Assembly: GCA_046728115.1 (NCBI GenBank)
Contig: JBKPDW010000542.1
Location: 1 to 7,745 of the forward strand
Length of the DNA stretch: 7,745 bases
Source of the DNA: CAVSWN01 sp046728115
Lineage (GTDB): Bacteria > Acidobacteriota > Vicinamibacteria > Vicinamibacterales > CAVVIG01
Direction of reading: 5' to 3'
This document shows positions 1 to 6,810 of this stretch, in pieces. The notes beneath the pieces were generated by a model. The model did no database searches and was not told the origin of the DNA. It saw only the letters and a program-made list of their open reading frames with translations. A program made the position numbers and the translations under genes. The number at the start of each line of letters is the position of its first letter. The first letter of the stretch is position 1.

Positions 1-194
1 GCATGAACGTGCTGCAGTGCCTCGCCATCGCGGGAGGCGTTCTGGAGTACGCAGACACGAAGAATATCGTTGTCATTCGAACTGACAATGGACGCCAGGA
101 GTATCACAAGTTCAACTATAATGACGTGATTCGGCAAAAGCGCACCGAGCAGAACATCGACTTGAAGCCCGGTGACACGGTCGTCGTACCGTGA
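1..194 (+). CDS. Polysaccharide export protein, SLBB domain (3' end only)
   Basis: This is the C-terminal end of a Wza/GumB/KpsD-like outer-membrane polysaccharide export protein; the gene begins before the window. The reading frame enters with the first full codon at position 3 and ends at a TGA at 192-194. The visible 63 residues match the last SLBB (soluble-ligand-binding beta-grasp) repeat of the family: VLQCLAIAGGVLEYAD, a short charged beta hairpin (IVVIRTDNGRQEY), then FNYNDVIR and the closing LKPGDTVVVP. The ATG at position 3 lies inside this conserved block, so it is not the start. Family knowledge places such proteins in the periplasm and outer membrane, forming the exit channel for exopolysaccharide. 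The next gene, 62 bp downstream, encodes the matching inner-membrane chain-length protein, which supports the call. Confidence 0.9.
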   Translation, partial: MNVLQCLAIAGGVLEYADTKNIVVIRTDNGRQEYHKFNYNDVIRQKRTEQNIDLKPGDTVVVP

Positions 195-240
195 GTGTCG
201 GCCGCTCGTGACCTGCATGACCTACACGGCCTCGCCCTTG

Positions 241-254
241 CTGATTTAGATCAG
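241..254. repeat. Short perfect inverted repeat just before the chain-length gene
   Basis: CTGAT-TTAG-ATCAG forms a perfect 5-bp inverted repeat with a 4-nt loop, ending two bases before the ATG at 257. It sits where a Shine-Dalgarno sequence would be expected, and no purine-rich ribosome binding site is visible there. It could be a weak translational hairpin or an operator half-site pair, but a 5-bp palindrome is easily a chance event. Confidence 0.25.
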
Positions 255-256
255 AC

Positions 257-1822
257 ATGCTGCCAGGAAAAACTTACGCGCCCGAAGACATTGTTCAAGT
301 ACTGGTCCGCAGGTGGTGGCTTTTCGCGCTTCTGGCGGTGGTGGGAGCGGCGACGGCCTACGGGATCGCGAGGCGCTTGCCCGACTGGTATCGCTCGGAA
401 ACCCTGATCATGCTCGAGCCCCAGCGGGTTGCCGACGAGTACGTGAAGTCGATTGCACCGGCTGGCCCGGACGAACGTCAGGCCACCTTGGAGACTCAGC
501 TCACGAGCCGGTTACGGCTGGAGCGCATCATCGCCGAATTCGGGCTCTACGGTTCCCCGACCGGCGTCACGCCGACGGAAGATGTCGTCATGGCCATGCG
601 TAGCGACATCACGGTGAAGGCCGAAACACGAGAGTCCTTCCGGGTGTCGTACGTCAGTCACAACGCCAAGACGGCCCAGGCCGTCGTCGAGCGTCTGAGT
701 TCGCTTTTCATTGAGGAGAACGCGCGCAATCGGGAGAGCATCGCCGACAATACGAACACGTTCCTGGACTCGCAGCTTGCGGATGCCAAACGTCAGTTGA
801 TAGAGCAGGAAAAGAAACTCGAGCAATACCGGGAACGTTACGGCGGCGAGTTGCCATCTCAATCCGGCACGAATCTGCAGGCGATGCAAAACACGCAGGT
901 GCAATTACAACAATTGGCTGATGTGGCCGACCGCGCGCGTGAGCGCCGCCTGATGCTCGAACGTCAATTGGCCGATCTCCAGGCGGAGATTCCCGACGAG
1001 CCGATCGTCGCGCCGCCCGGCTCGCCCGAAAATGCGCGGCTCTCGACCGCACAGCAACTGGCGAATGCACGAGTGCAGCTGGATGTGTTGCTGGCTCGGT
1101 ACAAGCCCGACCACCCGGATGTGCGAAGCCAACGACGCACGATCCGCGACCTCGAAGCGAAGCTGGCGGCCGAACAGGCGCAGGCGGCAGCCGATCCGTC
1201 TCTCGCGTCCAAACCGATCGCACCGGCCGAGCTGCAGCGGCAACGTCGCATTCGCGACCTCAAGGACCAGATCAATGATATCGACCGCCAGTTGGAAGCG
1301 AGGCAGGTGCAGGAGAACAAGCTGCGAGGCATACTTGCCCAATACGAGGCTAAACTCGACGCGATGCCCAAACGTGAATCGGACCTGGTGGAGTTGACGC
1401 GCGATTACGCAACACTGCAGCAAACCTACCAGAGTCTGCTGGCAAAGCGGCAGGACGCAAAAATCGCTACGAATCTCGAACGGCGAAACATCGGGCCGCA
1501 GTTCAGGGTCCTCGACCCGCCTAAAATGCCGGAAAGACCGTTCAGTCCCAACAGGCTGTTGATTGATATTGGAGGGGCGGTCGGCGGCCTCGTACTCGCC
1601 GGGCTGATCAGCGCGCTACTAGAGTATCGCGACTCAACGTTCAAGAGCGACGACGAAGTCGAACGATTGCTGAATTTGCGAGTTCTGGCGCTGGTGCCCC
1701 ACATGACAAACCAGGCCAAAGCTCGCGTACGACGTCGTCCCTTCAAGGCTGCCGGAATTGCCTTCGTGCTGATTGGCCCGGTTACAACGCTGGTCGCTGC
1801 CACGATGCAGCTTCCCGTGTAG
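257..1822 (+). CDS. Chain-length determinant / polysaccharide co-polymerase (Wzz/GumC family, XrtA-type)
   Basis: This is a 521-residue inner-membrane co-polymerase that would set polysaccharide chain length and link polymerisation to export. It has a cytoplasmic N terminus, TM1 at about residues 20-40 (WWLFALLAVVGAATAYGIA), and a large periplasmic Wzz domain. Predicted coiled coils lie at about 169-196, 212-250 and 326-405. The proline-rich motif before TM2 (DPPKMPERPFSPN, 420-432) is typical of the family. TM2 covers about 434-455, followed by the linker EYRDSTFKSDDEVERLL, which in Wzc precedes the kinase domain. Here there is no kinase domain. Instead a basic segment (KARVRRR) leads to a third hydrophobic segment at about 498-517. 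An in-frame TGA at 242-244 excludes longer starts, and TM1 excludes much shorter ones. No clear ribosome binding site is seen. The separate kinase is encoded two genes downstream. Confidence 0.93.
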   Translation: MLPGKTYAPEDIVQVLVRRWWLFALLAVVGAATAYGIARRLPDWYRSETLIMLEPQRVADEYVKSIAPAGPDERQATLETQLTSRLRLERIIAEFGLYGSPTGVTPTEDVVMAMRSDITVKAETRESFRVSYVSHNAKTAQAVVERLSSLFIEENARNRESIADNTNTFLDSQLADAKRQLIEQEKKLEQYRERYGGELPSQSGTNLQAMQNTQVQLQQLADVADRARERRLMLERQLADLQAEIPDEPIVAPPGSPENARLSTAQQLANARVQLDVLLARYKPDHPDVRSQRRTIRDLEAKLAAEQAQAAADPSLASKPIAPAELQRQRRIRDLKDQINDIDRQLEARQVQENKLRGILAQYEAKLDAMPKRESDLVELTRDYATLQQTYQSLLAKRQDAKIATNLERRNIGPQFRVLDPPKMPERPFSPNRLLIDIGGAVGGLVLAGLISALLEYRDSTFKSDDEVERLLNLRVLALVPHMTNQAKARVRRRPFKAAGIAFVLIGPVTTLVAATMQLPV

Positions 1823-1835
1823 CATCGAGACGCCC

Positions 1836-2996
1836 ATGTACCAACGCTTCTATAACCTTCAGGAGCTGCCGTTCGAGCTGACGCCCGATCCGAAATACCT
1901 CTATCTCAGCCGTCAGCACCGCGAGGCTCTGAGCAACCTCGAATACGGCTTCATGTCTGCGAAAGGCATCACGGCGCTCATCGGAGAGGCGGGCACAGGC
2001 AAGACTACTTTGCTCAACGCCGCTCTCGAGTCCAGTCGATGCCGCAACGTCAACTGCGTGTTCATCAACAACCCGACGCTGACCCGAACCGAATTCGTCG
2101 AAGTGCTCTCGGAGCGGTTCCGGCTTGGCCCTGGCAGCGCGCGATCGAAAGCCACGCTCCTTTCGGAACTGGAAGGTGTATTACGCGCGGCCCGATCCGA
2201 CGGACGACTCATCGCCCTGGCGATCGATGAGGCTCAAAGCCTGAGCGCCGAGCTGCTGGAAGAGATCCGTCTGCTGGCCAACATCGAGACGCCTACGCAA
2301 AAACTTCTGCCGCTGGTGCTCGTGGGACAGCCGGAGCTCCGGGATCGCCTGAACGAATCGAACCTGCGTCAGCTGAAGCAACGGGTCACACTCCGCTGCG
2401 AAATTACGCCGCTCAGTCTCGGGGAAACGGCCGACTACATCACGTCGCGCGTCCGCACAGCGGGGGGTGATGCCACGAAGCTCTTCACCCGCGATGCCGT
2501 GACGTTGATCTACGAGCGATCGCGAGGCATTCCGCGGACCATCAGCGTCCTGTGTGACAACGCTCTATTGACAGGATTCGGGTTACAACAGCAACCCGTG
2601 TCCCGCGACATCGTTCTGGAGGTGGCGCGAGACTTCGACCTCGCCGGAAACATCGGCTCGCACGCTCAGGCGCCGCACGCAAGGGATGCCGATCCGTCGC
2701 CCGGAATCGATCGCCCTGCGGGGAAAACGGGCACGCGCAGCGTGACACCCGCACCGACGGAGGCGCCCGAGAAGGGGCTGGACGAGTCGTTCGGCGCCAA
2801 GCGGCGGTTGGGCGCGGTCGCTCCCCTGGTTGATATAGCGACCCCGGAGCAAGCGCCGGCCGCCACGCTGGCGACCCTGATCGCGGAGCCAGAGGGCCGA
2901 GCCCACGGAAACGAAGGCGGTAACCGCGGCTGGCGCTCGTGGACGCTGTCGCGGTCGGCGAACCCCTTGCGAGGGACATCCGATGAGTCGAGTTGA
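1836..2996 (+). CDS. AAA ATPase, ExeA/GspA-like, of the XrtA/PEP-CTERM-associated type
   Basis: This 386-residue cytoplasmic P-loop ATPase starts at the ATG at 1836, giving MYQRFYNLQELPFELTPDPK, the characteristic N terminus of the family. An in-frame ATG 63 bp upstream lies inside the chain-length gene and is rejected. The Walker A motif is GEAGTGKT (50-57, K56), Walker B is LAIDEAQ (D131, E132), and the sensor-like LVGQPEL is at 162-168. A helical C-terminal AAA segment follows (SRGIPRTISVLCDNALL), ending near DFDLAG at about residue 266. Residues 270-386 form a tail rich in Ala, Pro, Gly and Arg with no recognisable domain, making the protein longer than the roughly 270-residue core of the family. 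In such loci this ATPase sits with the co-polymerase and tyrosine kinase; its exact role is not settled. The gene begins 13 bp after the chain-length stop and overlaps the kinase gene by 14 bp. Confidence 0.9.
   Translation: MYQRFYNLQELPFELTPDPKYLYLSRQHREALSNLEYGFMSAKGITALIGEAGTGKTTLLNAALESSRCRNVNCVFINNPTLTRTEFVEVLSERFRLGPGSARSKATLLSELEGVLRAARSDGRLIALAIDEAQSLSAELLEEIRLLANIETPTQKLLPLVLVGQPELRDRLNESNLRQLKQRVTLRCEITPLSLGETADYITSRVRTAGGDATKLFTRDAVTLIYERSRGIPRTISVLCDNALLTGFGLQQQPVSRDIVLEVARDFDLAGNIGSHAQAPHARDADPSPGIDRPAGKTGTRSVTPAPTEAPEKGLDESFGAKRRLGAVAPLVDIATPEQAPAATLATLIAEPEGRAHGNEGGNRGWRSWTLSRSANPLRGTSDESS
2971..2975 (+). promoter_or_regulatory. Ribosome binding site of the tyrosine kinase gene
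   Basis: GAGGG lies 7 nt before the ATG at 2983, inside the coding end of the ATPase gene. It fixes the kinase start within the 14-bp overlap and suggests translational coupling between the two genes. Confidence 0.65.
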
Positions 2997-3921
2997 CGAG
3001 GCGATGCGGCGTGCGGCGGCCACAGCGCCGTTGGCGGAAGACAGCAACGACGCGAGAACGATTGGCAAGCGTCAGGGCGCGGCCGCCACGCTGGAGCGCT
3101 TTCGTGTCGAAGGCAGGTCGCGAGGTGCCGTCCCGAGTGGTCTGTCGCGAGCGCCGGCTCCGATGCCGACGTCACCGAGACGGGACGGAATCCGCAGTGT
3201 CCTCGACGCGACGGTGGCCGCGCAAAACGCGAAGCTCGTCATCTGCCCGGACATGGCACACGTCCCCGTCACGCAGTACCGTCGCCTGGCCGCCGCGCTG
3301 CACGAAATGCAGCTCGAAAGGGGTCTAAAGGTCGTCATGGTGTCGAGCGCCGTGCCGCACGAAGGCAAGACGCTGACGATTACCAACCTTGCTCTGACGC
3401 TCAGCGAAGCCTACCACCGGCAGGTTTTGTTGATTGACGCCGACCTCAGACGTCCGTGCATCCACCAGCTGTTCGGGGCGCCGCAGAACCCAGGCCTTGC
3501 AGATGTTCTCGCCCACAGTGGGCCGTTGCCCCTCGTGCAGGTGTCGCCGTACCTCAAGATTCTGACCGCCGGCAAAGGTGACATCAATCCGCTGGCACAG
3601 CTGACGTCCGACCGTCTGCAGGCCGTCGTCGGCGATGCGGCCGCACAAGGTGATTGGGTCCTGCTCGATACGCCGCCGGTCAGCCTGCTGCCCGATGCCC
3701 AGCATGTTGCGAGCGTCAGCGAAGGCGTCGTTTTTGTCATCGCCGCGGGCACGACGCCATATCCGTCGATTCAACGGGCGATCGCGACTATTGGCGCCGA
3801 GCGCATCCTCGGAACCGTGCTCAACGGCGTCGACGGCCGGGTTCTGCTGGAGCGGGATCAGTACGAAGACTACTTCACGCCAGTCCAGACATTGGAGACA
3901 ACAGGCGGCACCGCGGACTGA
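2983..3921 (+). CDS. BY-type tyrosine kinase (CpsD/CapB/Wzc kinase domain), stand-alone
   Basis: This is a 312-residue cytoplasmic autokinase that would phosphorylate itself on C-terminal tyrosines and regulate polymerisation through the chain-length protein. The start MSRVDEAMRRA is typical of XrtA-associated tyrosine kinases. A variable basic region (about 12-85) is followed by the domain entry TQYRRLAAALHEMQ. The Walker A motif is SSAVPHEGKT (121-130, K129), Walker A' is VLLIDADLRRP (148-158, D152 and D154), and Walker B is WVLLDTPPV (225-233, D229). The P-loop reads PHEGKT where PGEGKS/T is usual. The tyrosine tail is small: DQYEDYF holds Y294 and Y297, the likely phosphorylation sites. 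It is split from the membrane component, as in CapA/CapB, rather than fused as in Wzc. It is the last gene of the plus-strand operon. A MinD/ParA-like ATPase is the only realistic alternative and fits the context less well. Confidence 0.92.
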   Translation: MSRVDEAMRRAAATAPLAEDSNDARTIGKRQGAAATLERFRVEGRSRGAVPSGLSRAPAPMPTSPRRDGIRSVLDATVAAQNAKLVICPDMAHVPVTQYRRLAAALHEMQLERGLKVVMVSSAVPHEGKTLTITNLALTLSEAYHRQVLLIDADLRRPCIHQLFGAPQNPGLADVLAHSGPLPLVQVSPYLKILTAGKGDINPLAQLTSDRLQAVVGDAAAQGDWVLLDTPPVSLLPDAQHVASVSEGVVFVIAAGTTPYPSIQRAIATIGAERILGTVLNGVDGRVLLERDQYEDYFTPVQTLETTGGTAD

Positions 3922-3927
3922 GCGCCC

Positions 3928-4010
3928 CTGACCGGTTTTTCCGACGAACGACCCGCCAACCCGATGCGGTTCCGAGCTTCTGACGGACCCGCCTTATACA
4001 AGACGGTCAG
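3928..4010. repeat. Long-loop inverted repeat in the convergent intergenic region
   Basis: CTGACCG at 3928-3934 and CGGTCAG at 4004-4010 are a perfect 7-bp inverted pair separated by 69 nt, within the 111 bp between two convergent stop codons. The loop is long and no T-run follows either arm, so this is not a standard intrinsic terminator. No other terminator is evident in 3922-4032. Chance is a real possibility. Confidence 0.2.
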
Positions 4011-4032
4011 TGTCCTGGCGAAGATGCACCGA

Positions 4033-5133
4033 TCACAGCGGAACGATCGCTCCGCGGCCTGACAGGGATAATTCAGCGGCTTCGAGCAGTCGCACGACTC
4101 GCAGGCCCGCGAGTCCGTCATTGAGAGGGACCCGAGCGTTCAGGATGCAATCGCTGAAGTATTCGAGCTCGAGTTTCAACGCTTCCGTCTGTTCGACTCG
4201 CGGGGCCCACACGTCACCCGATCGATAGCTGACGAGCAGATCGTAAATCCCCTGCGGTCCGTTCGTGATCTCCACGCCCTTGTCGTAGACCTTGATCTTC
4301 TCGTCGGGCTCGAGGTCGTTCCACACCAACATCTTCTCCGTTCCGCCAATCAGCGTGGTGCGAACCTTCACCGGCGACAGCCAGTTCACATTCACGTGAG
4401 CGATGATGCTGTGCGGGAAATACACCGTGATGAAAGCGACGTCAGCGAATCCGTTGAGATGCTTCCCTCCCGTTGCGACCACCGCTTCCGGCCGTTCAGG
4501 GATGACGTGGTCGAGGATGGACAGATCGTGAGGCGCCAGATCCCACACAACGCTCACGTCGTGCTGAAACAAGCCGAGGTTCACACGCGTGGAATCGAAG
4601 TAGTACAACGATCCCAAGGTCCCGTCGTCGACCAGCTCGCGAATCTTCCTGACCGCCCCGCTGAACAGAAACGTGTGATCGACCATGATCGTCAGGTTTT
4701 TCCGGTCGGCGAGTTCGATCAACTGTTCCGCCTGATGGGCGGTCGATGTGAACGGCTTCTCCACGAAGACGTGTTTGCCGTTTTCGAGGGCCGACTTGGC
4801 CAGCTCGAAGTGGGTCCAGACCGGCGTCACGACAGCGACGGCATCGATGTTGGGTGACCGCAACACCTCGGCGAAGTCCGTCGTCAACGGCACGCCGGGA
4901 TACATTCGGCTCGCGCGCTTGAGAGCCGCGGGGTTCCGATCACAGATTGAAACGAGCGACCACTTGTCGAGCGTGTGAAGGTTTCTGACGACGTTCGGTC
5001 CCCAGTAGCCGAACCCAATAACCGCTACTCGCAGCGTGTCGACGGAAGCGGTCGCCTGATCGTCAGACGCCGACACCGGCTCGCTCGGCAGCGCCGGCGC
5101 GTCACCCACGGTTACTCCCCCGTCACCGCTCAT
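4033..5133 (-). CDS. Gfo/Idh/MocA-family sugar dehydrogenase, WbpB/WlbA-like
   Basis: This 366-residue cytoplasmic NAD(P)-dependent oxidoreductase probably acts on a nucleotide sugar. After a 33-residue flexible N-terminal extension, the Rossmann motif VIGFGYWGPN (38-47) binds the dinucleotide. The family hallmark EKP is at 125-127 (HVFVEKPF, K126), and the catalytic-type histidine is in WDLAPHDLSIL (H202). The segment STRVNLGLFQHDVSVVWDL is typical of predicted dehydrogenases in polysaccharide clusters. The start at 5133 is supported by an AAGGAG ribosome binding site 6 nt upstream. The gene overlaps the acetyltransferase gene by 11 bp. The WbpB/WlbA pairing suggests oxidation at C3 of a UDP-N-acetylhexosamine derivative before transamination and acetylation. 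The family call is firm; the substrate is inferred from the neighbour. The gene ends 111 bp from the convergent kinase gene. Confidence 0.9.
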   Translation of the reverse strand: MSGDGGVTVGDAPALPSEPVSASDDQATASVDTLRVAVIGFGYWGPNVVRNLHTLDKWSLVSICDRNPAALKRASRMYPGVPLTTDFAEVLRSPNIDAVAVVTPVWTHFELAKSALENGKHVFVEKPFTSTAHQAEQLIELADRKNLTIMVDHTFLFSGAVRKIRELVDDGTLGSLYYFDSTRVNLGLFQHDVSVVWDLAPHDLSILDHVIPERPEAVVATGGKHLNGFADVAFITVYFPHSIIAHVNVNWLSPVKVRTTLIGGTEKMLVWNDLEPDEKIKVYDKGVEITNGPQGIYDLLVSYRSGDVWAPRVEQTEALKLELEYFSDCILNARVPLNDGLAGLRVVRLLEAAELSLSGRGAIVPL

Positions 5134-5647
5134 GCAGCACTCCTTGTACCGCGGCGGCGGATCGCAACAGCCGCGCTGGATTCCCGGCGACGACCGCGCC
5201 GGCCGGGACGTCCCGTGTCACGACGCTTCCCGCTCCCACTATTGCCCGTTCGCCAATCACGACATTAGCAAGAATGGTTGCGCCGGAGCCGATCGAAGCG
5301 CCTTTTCGCACCAGCGTTTTCTCGACCGTCCAATCGGCCTCGGTTTGCAGTTCACCGCTCGCCGTCGTCGCGCGGGGGTACGTATCGTTGATGAAGGTCA
5401 CGCCGTGGCCGACGAAGACTTCGTCTTCGATTGTGACCCCCTCACAGATGAACGTATGGCTGGACACTTTGCAGCGCCGGCCGACCGTGGCGTTCTTTTG
5501 AATCTCGACGAACGCGCCGATTTTCGTGCCGTCACCTATCGTGCAGCCGTACAGATTAACGAACCGCGCCAGGGTGACGTTGTCTCCCAGCCGGACGTCC
5601 GGAGCAACCGCGCGATATTGATCCATGGGATACGACGTCGCGCCCAT
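5123..5647 (-). CDS. Left-handed beta-helix N-acetyltransferase, WbpD/WlbB-like
   Basis: This 174-residue hexapeptide-repeat acyltransferase would transfer acetyl from acetyl-CoA to an amino group of a nucleotide-linked amino sugar. Imperfect hexapeptide turns run from VAPDVRLGDNVTL through CTIGDGTKIGAFVEIQ and ATVGRRCKVSSHTFI. The loop GHGVTFINDTYPRA (80-93) carries the family histidine and the ND..PRA signature shared with WbpD/WlbB. The helix resumes with ASIGSGATILANVVIGERAI and ends in VPAGAVVAGNPARLL, typical of the CoA-binding end. The chosen ATG at 5647 shares one base with the sugar transferase stop (TGATG) and has GGAAGGG 9 nt upstream. A second Met at 5623 (MDQYRAVAP) is possible. 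The longer open frame to 5794 lies within the sugar transferase gene and is rejected. Known WbpD acts on UDP-2-acetamido-3-amino-glucuronate; that exact substrate is an inference here. Confidence 0.9.
   Translation of the reverse strand: MGATSYPMDQYRAVAPDVRLGDNVTLARFVNLYGCTIGDGTKIGAFVEIQKNATVGRRCKVSSHTFICEGVTIEDEVFVGHGVTFINDTYPRATTASGELQTEADWTVEKTLVRKGASIGSGATILANVVIGERAIVGAGSVVTRDVPAGAVVAGNPARLLRSAAAVQGVLHER
5140..5145 (-). promoter_or_regulatory. Strong ribosome binding site of the dehydrogenase gene
   Basis: On the minus strand AAGGAG is followed by six bases and then the ATG at 5133-5131. It lies inside the last codons of the acetyltransferase gene. It is the best Shine-Dalgarno sequence seen in the window and supports the long N-terminal extension of the dehydrogenase. 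Confidence 0.8.
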
Positions 5648-6810
5648 CACCGAGCGCCCTTCCCGGAAATTACGGCAACCGGTGTTGCGCACAGAATCTT
5701 GACATCGCTCCAGAGCGAACACGTCTTCGCATACTGCAGGTCGAGTCGAACCATCTGATCGAACGTCGTGCGGCTCCGACCCTTCACCTGCCACAAACCG
5801 GTGACGCCGGGCTTCACGTCCATGACACGTCGCCGGTGCCAGGGCGCGTACCGCTCGACCTCGTAGTCGAGCGGTGGCCGCGGTCCAACGAGCGACATCT
5901 CGCCTTTCAGCACATTCCAGAGCTGCGGCAGCTCGTCAGCGCTCGTCTTCCGAAGAACGGCGCCGATGCGCGTGACCCGCGGATCGTCGGAGAGTTTGAA
6001 TGGCGCGTCTTCCGTGCTCACGGTTGCCGTGTTGCTCGCCGTGATGAACGAGCTGACGAATCGTTGATGCAGCGTGTGATCGGCCTCGACGTACATCGTG
6101 CGAAACTTCAGCATCGTGAACGGCCGTTCCTTGTGGCCCACCCTCTTCTGACGGAACAAGACAGGACCACGTGAATTCAACCTCACGAGCACGGCGATGA
6201 GGAGCAGAAGCGGAGACAGGAGCAGCAGAAGGCTCGCGCTGCCGACGACGTCGCATGCACGTTTGACCGCCGGATAGATGGCACGGCTCACCGTGTGCGT
6301 GCCGCGGTAATCCGTATCGATCAACAGGATATCGTCGCTGGCTGGACCTGGATGGATGCGAAGACGAATCGACAGCGCCGCCAGGGCACCCCGACCCAGC
6401 CGCGTCTCCAGTTCCTGGCGGAAACGCCGACACAGCTGCTCGGCGATCTCGGTGTGCGAACCCTGAACATCCGGGACGATGATCCCGAGGACGCTCTGAG
6501 AATCGAGCCATCCCACGACATCCGACTTCCGTTTCACAGCCGCCAGTGCGTCGATGACGCGCGACCACTCAGGCGAGGTGCCGTCCGTCGGCTGGTCGTC
6601 GACAGACATGACCAGCAGGAACAGCGGCTGCGAGAACCGATCGGCGCGCTTCCGCTCTCTCAGGATGACCGTCCTGAACACGTCCTCGCTCACGACGCCC
6701 GGGTATGCGCGGCTTTTCGATAGAGCGGCCTGTAAGCGTGCTCGGCGGCTCGACCGATCGCGGTCAGCCGCCGAGCTTTCGAGTCGTTCGAGAGCCGGAA
6801 ACGCCGTCAT
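5647..6810 (-). CDS. Polyprenyl-phosphate sugar-1-phosphate transferase with N-terminal degenerate GGDEF-like domain
   Basis: This 387-residue protein would start repeat-unit synthesis by moving a sugar-1-phosphate from a nucleotide sugar to undecaprenyl phosphate at the inner membrane. The C-terminal bacterial sugar transferase domain (about 181-387) has one membrane helix (188-210), VLFRQKRVGH, KFRTM (235-239), TSADELPQLWNVLKGEM with the Asp-Glu pair D292-E293 matching the PglC catalytic dyad, SLVGPRPP, and KPGVTGLWQVKGRS. Instead of the multi-spanning N-terminal region of WbaP-type enzymes, residues 41-155 look like a GGDEF fold: ERKRADRFSQPLFLL resembles the first helix and strand, and DVVGWLDSQSVLGIIVP matches the position of the DvvgR-GGDEF-hairpin but lacks the signature. 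It is therefore probably not a diguanylate cyclase. The start overlaps the upstream gene by 4 bp (ATGA). The transferase call is firm; the fold of the N-terminal part is an inference. Confidence 0.88.
   Translation of the reverse strand: MTAFPALERLESSAADRDRSSRRARLQAALSKSRAYPGVVSEDVFRTVILRERKRADRFSQPLFLLVMSVDDQPTDGTSPEWSRVIDALAAVKRKSDVVGWLDSQSVLGIIVPDVQGSHTEIAEQLCRRFRQELETRLGRGALAALSIRLRIHPGPASDDILLIDTDYRGTHTVSRAIYPAVKRACDVVGSASLLLLLSPLLLLIAVLVRLNSRGPVLFRQKRVGHKERPFTMLKFRTMYVEADHTLHQRFVSSFITASNTATVSTEDAPFKLSDDPRVTRIGAVLRKTSADELPQLWNVLKGEMSLVGPRPPLDYEVERYAPWHRRRVMDVKPGVTGLWQVKGRSRTTFDQMVRLDLQYAKTCSLWSDVKILCATPVAVISGKGAR
5657..5663 (-). promoter_or_regulatory. Probable ribosome binding site of the acetyltransferase gene
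   Basis: GGAAGGG on the minus strand lies 9 nt before the ATG at 5647, inside the end of the sugar transferase gene. The spacing is slightly long but acceptable. It favours the 5647 start over the Met at 5623. Confidence 0.45.

Noticed and set aside
195..407. A 70-residue plus-strand open frame starting with GTG right after the export protein stop.
   Set aside because: It runs through the start and TM1 of the chain-length gene in another frame and has no family features.
708..1423. Long antisense open frames (130-172 residues) opposite the chain-length gene.
   Set aside because: The plus-strand gene is a clear Wzz/GumC protein over its full length. The antisense translations are rich in Arg, Ala and Ser with no family features, as expected for shadows in GC-rich DNA.
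3950..3993. 8-bp direct repeat GACCCGCC (3950-3957 and 3986-3993) in the convergent gap.
   Set aside because: It is short and GC-rich, with no further copies or surrounding structure; chance is the simplest explanation.
5132..5758. A 208-residue plus-strand open frame over the acetyltransferase gene, and a 210-residue minus-strand frame at 5936-6568 over the sugar transferase.
   Set aside because: Both lie in alternative frames of well-supported genes. They have skewed composition, no recognisable motifs and no ribosome binding site context.
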